From NCBI GenBank assembly GCA_948473115.1, contig CAOKWI010000002.1, positions 1 through 64,000 of the forward strand: DNA of 64,000 nt, in the 5' to 3' direction. Within the stretch, counting starts at the first letter, position 1. Each line of letters opens with the position of its first letter. The notes beneath the pieces were generated by a model. The model was given only the letters and a program-made list of their open reading frames with translations, was not told the DNA's origin and did not search any database. The DNA comes from an uncultured Lachnospiraceae bacterium (GTDB lineage Bacteria > Bacillota > Clostridia > Lachnospirales > Lachnospiraceae). Made by a program: the position numbers and the translations under genes. Below, one piece after another: positions 60,279-64,000 of the stretch.

Positions 60279-63063
60279 GGAACAAGAGTTCATGGGCAAA
60301 CAGCGGCGCCGCCGCCAGGATGCACAGTCTCATCCACTCCCCTCCCGAGAGGTGGGATGTGCCGAATGCCTGGATCAGGAAGGGAATCTCGGTCACTGCA
60401 AACTGCAGGCAGAAGCCCACCACGCAGGCCGCGATCATCAGTTTATTGCCCAGATGATCCATGCGGAAGACAGATTTCCCCGTATCCCTCATGCCTATCG
60501 CGTGGAACAGCTGGGAAATCCCCAGCACCGTGAACGCATAAGTCTGGGCCTTGGACAACACATTGGGATTCCCCAGAAGATGGGAGATTCCCGCAGGTGT
60601 CAGGGGCAGGCCGTTCGCCCGCAGCAGGGCACAGGGCAGCATCAGGAAGGCTGTCAGGCTGATGGCTCCGATCAGCACACCGTAGAAACAGGTACAGGCA
60701 AGCCCTCCTCTGGCAAACAGGCTCTCCTGGGCCTTTCTGGGCTGCTGCCGCATAAGACTTTTCCCGTCATTCTTATCCACTCCAAGCGCCAGCGCTGGAA
60801 GGGAATCCGTGATCAGGTTGATCCACAGGATATGGCTGGATTTCAAAGGCGACGCCAGTCCGCAGAGCACCGCCACAAACATGGTGATGATCTCCCCCAG
60901 GTTGGAGGACAATAGAAAGATCACCGATTTGCGGATATTTTCATAGACACCCCTGCCCTCCTCTATGGCTCTCCGTATGGTGGCAAAATTATCGTCCGTC
61001 AGGATCATGTCCGCTGCCTGCCTCGCCACATCCGTGCCGTTCATGCCCATGGCAATGCCGATATCCGCCTCTTTCAGGGAAGGTGCGTCATTGACCCCGT
61101 CCCCGGTCATGGCTACGATCTCTCCCCTTTTCTGGAAGCCATCCACAATCCGCACCTTCTGCGCCGGGGAAACCCTGGCAAAGACCCTGCTGGTCTCCAG
61201 CCGTCTGATCAGATTCTCGTCGGACAGCCGGGTCAGCTCCTCCCCCGTCATGCACTGATTTCTGCTTTCCACGATGCCAAGCTGTCTGCCGATGGCGAAA
61301 GCCGTGTCCACATGGTCCCCCGTGATCATTACCGTGGTGACACCCGCCTCCTTGAAATCCGCCACGGCGCCTGCGGCCTCCGGCCTGGCCGGATCCCTCA
61401 TTCCCACCAGTCCCAGCAGCACCAGCCCCTCTTCCCTGGCCTCCTTGGCGTTCCGCCGCATGGCCACAGCCAATGTGCGCAGCGCCTCACCGGACATTTC
61501 CCTGACTGTCGCCTGCAGCTGCCGGATGTGGTGCTCTCCCAGGCGGACAATCCCCCTGGAGGTCCATATTTCCGTGCATCTCCTCCACACCTCGTCCGGG
61601 GCCCCCTTGGTGAAGCTGATACTCCGGTACGGCTCATAGCACGCCGCCCTGAGTTCCCTTCCGGCTGCGCCTGTCCCCTTGCGCGCTTCGTATTCCGCCG
61701 CGCGGAGCTCCCCGCCTCCTGCGCCTGCCCCCCTGCGCACTTCGTATCCCGCCGCATGCAGTTCCCCCATACCTGAATCGGTGATCCTGTGAAGCGTGGT
61801 CATCATCTTCCTGTCGGAATCAAAGGCAAGTTCACCGATCCTGGGCATCCGGCACTCCAGTTCCTCCTTCTGTATCCCCGCCCTTGAGGCCATATCCAAA
61901 AGCGCCAGTTCCGTGGGATCCCCCATCCCCTGTCCCTGTACCAGGGAAGCGTCGTTGCAGAGCGCCATCCCCTGGAAAAATTCCGGGCAAAGATTCGGTA
62001 ATACCTCCGATGCTTCCATACATTTCCCGCCGATGGCCACCTTCTCCACCGTCATCCGGTTCTGGGTCAGGGTACCCGTCTTGTCGGAGCAGACCACACT
62101 GACGGCTCCCAGGGTTTCCACGGAAGGCAGCCTTCTCACAATGGTATTGACCTTGACCATCCTGGTCACGCTGAGGGCAAGACATATGGTCACCACCGCA
62201 GGCAGCCCCTCCGGCACCGCCGCCACTGCCAGCGAGATCGCCGTGATCAGCATTTCCCCCACATTGCGGCGCTGAAACACTGCCAGCCCAAACAAAGCTG
62301 CACAGAGAAGCAGGGACAGGAAGCTTAAGACCTTTCCCAGTTCCCCCAACCGCTTCTGCAAAGGGGTCATTTCCTCTTTTGCCTTGGTGATCATCTCCGC
62401 GATCTGGCCCAGTTCCGTCTGCATGCCTGTGGCGGTGACGATCCCCTCCCCCCTGCCGTAGGTCACTATGGTGGACATATAGGCCATGTTATATCTGTCC
62501 CCCAGGGGCAGGTGCTCTCCCCTCCGCCCCACAAAGGCGGCGTCCTTTTCCACAGGCAGGGACTCCCCCGTGAGGGCGGATTCCTCTATCTTGAGGTTTG
62601 CCGTAGACACCAGCCGCAAATCCGCGGGAACCTGGCAGCCCGCCTCCAGACAGACAATATCCCCCTTCACCAGTTCCGCCGCAGGGATCTCCTTCCGCCT
62701 TCCATCCCTGATCACCACCGCTTTGGGGCTGGTCAGCTTCTTCAAGGATTCCAGGGCTTTCCGCGCCTTTCCCTCCTGAAGCATCCCCACAATGGCATTC
62801 ATGAAGACCACCACCCCGATGATCACCGCGTCGCTGGTCTCCTTCAGCAGCACGGAGACCACCGCCGCCACAATGAGCACGTAGATCAGCGGGTCGTTCA
62901 GCTGCTCAAAAAAGGACTCGATAACTGTTTTCTTCCTCTCCCCCTTCATTTCATTCCTGCCGTCCCGGGCAAGGCGGATGGCGGCGTTCTTGTCCGTAAG
63001 CCCCTGTTTCAGGTCGCTTTCCAGTTGTTGCAAGGTTTCCTGTATGCTGCACTGTTCAAACAC
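60244..63063 (-). CDS. Calcium-type P-type ATPase
   Basis: A 939-residue P2-type cation pump: TGES actuator motif, DKTGT phosphorylation site (CSDKTGTLTQNRM), KGAPD nucleotide site, GDGVNDAPSL hinge and AVPEGLP in membrane helix 4, as in PMCA/SERCA-like bacterial Ca pumps. Ten membrane helices are expected. The nucleotide-binding domain has an extra stretch of 2.5 tandem 18-residue units (GELRAAEYEARKGTGAAG and relatives) around residues 430-480. GTG start at 63063 with GGGAGGG. Export of Ca2+ or another divalent ion is the likely role. Confidence 0.9.
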   Translation of the reverse strand: MFEQCSIQETLQQLESDLKQGLTDKNAAIRLARDGRNEMKGERKKTVIESFFEQLNDPLIYVLIVAAVVSVLLKETSDAVIIGVVVFMNAIVGMLQEGKARKALESLKKLTSPKAVVIRDGRRKEIPAAELVKGDIVCLEAGCQVPADLRLVSTANLKIEESALTGESLPVEKDAAFVGRRGEHLPLGDRYNMAYMSTIVTYGRGEGIVTATGMQTELGQIAEMITKAKEEMTPLQKRLGELGKVLSFLSLLLCAALFGLAVFQRRNVGEMLITAISLAVAAVPEGLPAVVTICLALSVTRMVKVNTIVRRLPSVETLGAVSVVCSDKTGTLTQNRMTVEKVAIGGKCMEASEVLPNLCPEFFQGMALCNDASLVQGQGMGDPTELALLDMASRAGIQKEELECRMPRIGELAFDSDRKMMTTLHRITDSGMGELHAAGYEVRRGAGAGGGELRAAEYEARKGTGAAGRELRAACYEPYRSISFTKGAPDEVWRRCTEIWTSRGIVRLGEHHIRQLQATVREMSGEALRTLAVAMRRNAKEAREEGLVLLGLVGMRDPARPEAAGAVADFKEAGVTTVMITGDHVDTAFAIGRQLGIVESRNQCMTGEELTRLSDENLIRRLETSRVFARVSPAQKVRIVDGFQKRGEIVAMTGDGVNDAPSLKEADIGIAMGMNGTDVARQAADMILTDDNFATIRRAIEEGRGVYENIRKSVIFLLSSNLGEIITMFVAVLCGLASPLKSSHILWINLITDSLPALALGVDKNDGKSLMRQQPRKAQESLFARGGLACTCFYGVLIGAISLTAFLMLPCALLRANGLPLTPAGISHLLGNPNVLSKAQTYAFTVLGISQLFHAIGMRDTGKSVFRMDHLGNKLMIAACVVGFCLQFAVTEIPFLIQAFGTSHLSGGEWMRLCILAAAPLFAHELLFLISSRSCSTRR
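61630..61767. repeat. 54-bp tandem repeats in the P-type ATPase gene
   Basis: About two and a half 54-bp units encode Gly-Glu-Leu-x-Ala-Ala-x-Tyr-Glu repeats. The units have diverged at several bases. The insert lies in the nucleotide-binding domain, a place that tolerates extra loops. Confidence 0.8.
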
Positions 63064-63131
63064 GGCAAATCCCTCCCGAAGCTTGTTTGCTTATGCATTC
63101 TATGCTTCAGGAAGGGAAAGTAGTCCAATTT

Positions 63132-63191
63132 TTTCCACCTGCGCGGTTGCAATCCAATGACCTGCCTGCATGCCATTTATGGCAATGCAGG
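63132..63191. repeat. Dispersed 60-bp palindromic repeat, copy B
   Basis: It differs from copy A (27444-27503) at a single base. It lies between the P-type ATPase start and the end of the ABC ATPase gene. A 68-codon frame across it is not supported as a gene. Confidence 0.9.
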
Positions 63192-63202
63192 TAGGGCATA
63201 AA

Positions 63203-64000
63203 CTATTGATAATACTGCGCCTGTGCCTGCCACATTTCGGCATATAACTTACCGTTGCCGACAAGCTGTTCATGATTTCCATATTCGACGATCTCTCCAT
63301 TGTCAAATACTGCGATTACATCACAGAAGCGGCAGCTGGACAGGCGATGGGAAATATATACGGTGGTTTTGCAGTCCGTCATTCTATTATACTCGTGAAC
63401 GCATTTATCTGCCACTTTCTGTTCAACACTGCCGATGCGTTCACTCGTTATACCTTTAGGTTGACAAATGTTTTCGTTCATGAGTATAAATTGTGAATAT
63501 ACCTCATACTCGGAATACGGATCGAGACTTGCTGTCGGTTCATCCAATACCACTAACGGCGCATTCCGGTACAAAGCACGCGCAATGGCAATTTTCTGCA
63601 TTTCTCCTCCGGAAAGCTCCACTCCGTTTTGGTCAAAATTTTTATAGAGAGGGGTATCAATCCCCAGAGCTAATTCATCTACTTTTTCCAGAATACCTGC
63701 CAGGCCTAACGAATCCCTGATTCTGCCTTCTTCAGCAATTTTATCAAAAGCCAGGTTTTCTCTGATGCTGAATGAAAAAATCTTATAATCCTGGAATATA
63801 ACAGACAGTAATTTACTGTATTCCGATTCCTCAAATTCATTGATATCCACACCATTAAACAGTATACATCCTTTTTCCGGCCGATAAAGCCTGCATAATA
63901 GTTTGATAAATGTCGTCTTGCCCGCACCATTCCTGCCGACAATGGATAATTTCTCACCATTCTCTATGGTAAGCGAAATATCCTTCAGCGCATACGCCTC
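63203..64000 (-). CDS. ABC transporter ATPase domain (partial, 5' end outside window)
   Basis: The frame stays open to the window edge, giving 265 residues of an ABC ATPase: GRNGAGKTTF (Walker A), FQDYKIFSFSIRENLAF (Q-loop), VELSGGEMQKIAIARAL (signature), LVVLDEPTASLDP (Walker B) and ISHRLSS (H-loop). An exporter of the fused membrane/ATPase type is likely, with the membrane part beyond 64000. Between the D-loop and H-loop it carries a 33-residue extra segment encoded by a 99-bp palindromic insertion (63389-63487). The gene would lack that segment in normal relatives. Confidence 0.88.
   Translation of the reverse strand, partial: EAYALKDISLTIENGEKLSIVGRNGAGKTTFIKLLCRLYRPEKGCILFNGVDINEFEESEYSKLLSVIFQDYKIFSFSIRENLAFDKIAEEGRIRDSLGLAGILEKVDELALGIDTPLYKNFDQNGVELSGGEMQKIAIARALYRNAPLVVLDEPTASLDPYSEYEVYSQFILMNENICQPKGITSERIGSVEQKVADKCVHEYNRMTDCKTTVYISHRLSSCRFCDVIAVFDNGEIVEYGNHEQLVGNGKLYAEMWQAQAQYYQ
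63389..63487. mobile_element. 99-bp in-frame palindromic insertion in an ABC ATPase gene
   Basis: ATACTCGTGAACG at the left end and the reverse complement of the right end (ATACTCATGAACG) form 13-bp terminal inverted repeats with one mismatch; pairing goes on to CATTTATC/CATTTGTC after a 4-nt gap. The 99 bp add exactly 33 codons without a stop. Removing them joins EVYSQF to NRMTDC, a normal ABC spacing. It behaves like the palindromic elements that insert in frame in Rickettsia genes, though no relation is claimed. Confidence 0.8.

Noticed and set aside
63100..63306. 68-codon minus-strand frame over the 60-bp repeat, with a similar frame at 27271-27549
   Set aside because: The shared peptide comes only from the dispersed repeat; there is no ribosome binding site and the flanks are unrelated.

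Overview
The window looks like a chromosomal segment of a Clostridia species, most likely Lachnospiraceae. The order cysE, cysS, mini-ribonuclease III, rlmB, sigH (read on the minus strand), a T-box leader in front of cysE, and a long exopolysaccharide region all fit that group. No rRNA and no CRISPR array were seen.

Region 1 (1-4800) is the right part of a small AT-rich integrated element. It has a membrane-anchored small protein, an FtsK-like ATPase, a RepB/CRESS-type replication initiator (HUH nuclease plus helicase) and a tyrosine integrase that abuts a tRNA 3' end. Region 2 (4842-12824) is a second integrated element of about 8 kb. It has a ribbon-helix-helix protein, a tyrosine integrase directly behind a serine recombinase, an excisionase-like protein and a probable rolling-circle initiator. 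This element sits exactly inside the 7-nt anticodon loop of a tRNA-Thr(GGT) gene: the 3' half lies at 4800-4841 and the 5' half, with its promoter, at 12825-12924. The element carries its own complete tRNA-Thr(GGT) at 12718-12790, just downstream of the orphaned host promoter.

Region 3 (13-25.5 kb) is housekeeping DNA: a TetR/RND efflux pair with a palindromic operator, sigH, rlmB, mrnC, cysS, cysE with a T-box, ispF, and a DEAD-box helicase with a repeat-rich tail.

Region 4 (25.5-36.8 kb) is accessory. It holds a repeat-rich Rpn/PD-(D/E)XK protein, an intergenic stretch full of hairpins, an acyltransferase, an ABC exporter, and three small proteins that share an almost identical 24-residue N-terminus ending in NEELAEGVYAASG but have unrelated bodies. 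A PF14907-type nucleotidyltransferase, a glycosyltransferase and a polytopic membrane protein follow.

Region 5 (36.9-59.6 kb) is a surface-polysaccharide region: glycosyltransferases, a flippase, two DUF4832-type proteins, and then a Gram-positive Pel-like operon read on the minus strand (amidohydrolase, PqqD-like protein, PelD-like c-di-GMP receptor fused to an SDR domain, PelE-like, large membrane protein, DUF2194/PelA-like, PelF, PelG, DUF2304, glycosyltransferases). The PelD-like protein keeps an RxxD site next to a degenerate GGDEF, so polymer synthesis is probably controlled by c-di-GMP.

Region 6 (59.7-64 kb) has an unknown small protein, a Ca-type P-type ATPase and the end of an ABC transporter ATPase. 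That ATPase contains a 99-bp in-frame insertion bounded by inverted repeats. Several genes across the window carry in-frame tandem repeats, some of them perfect.
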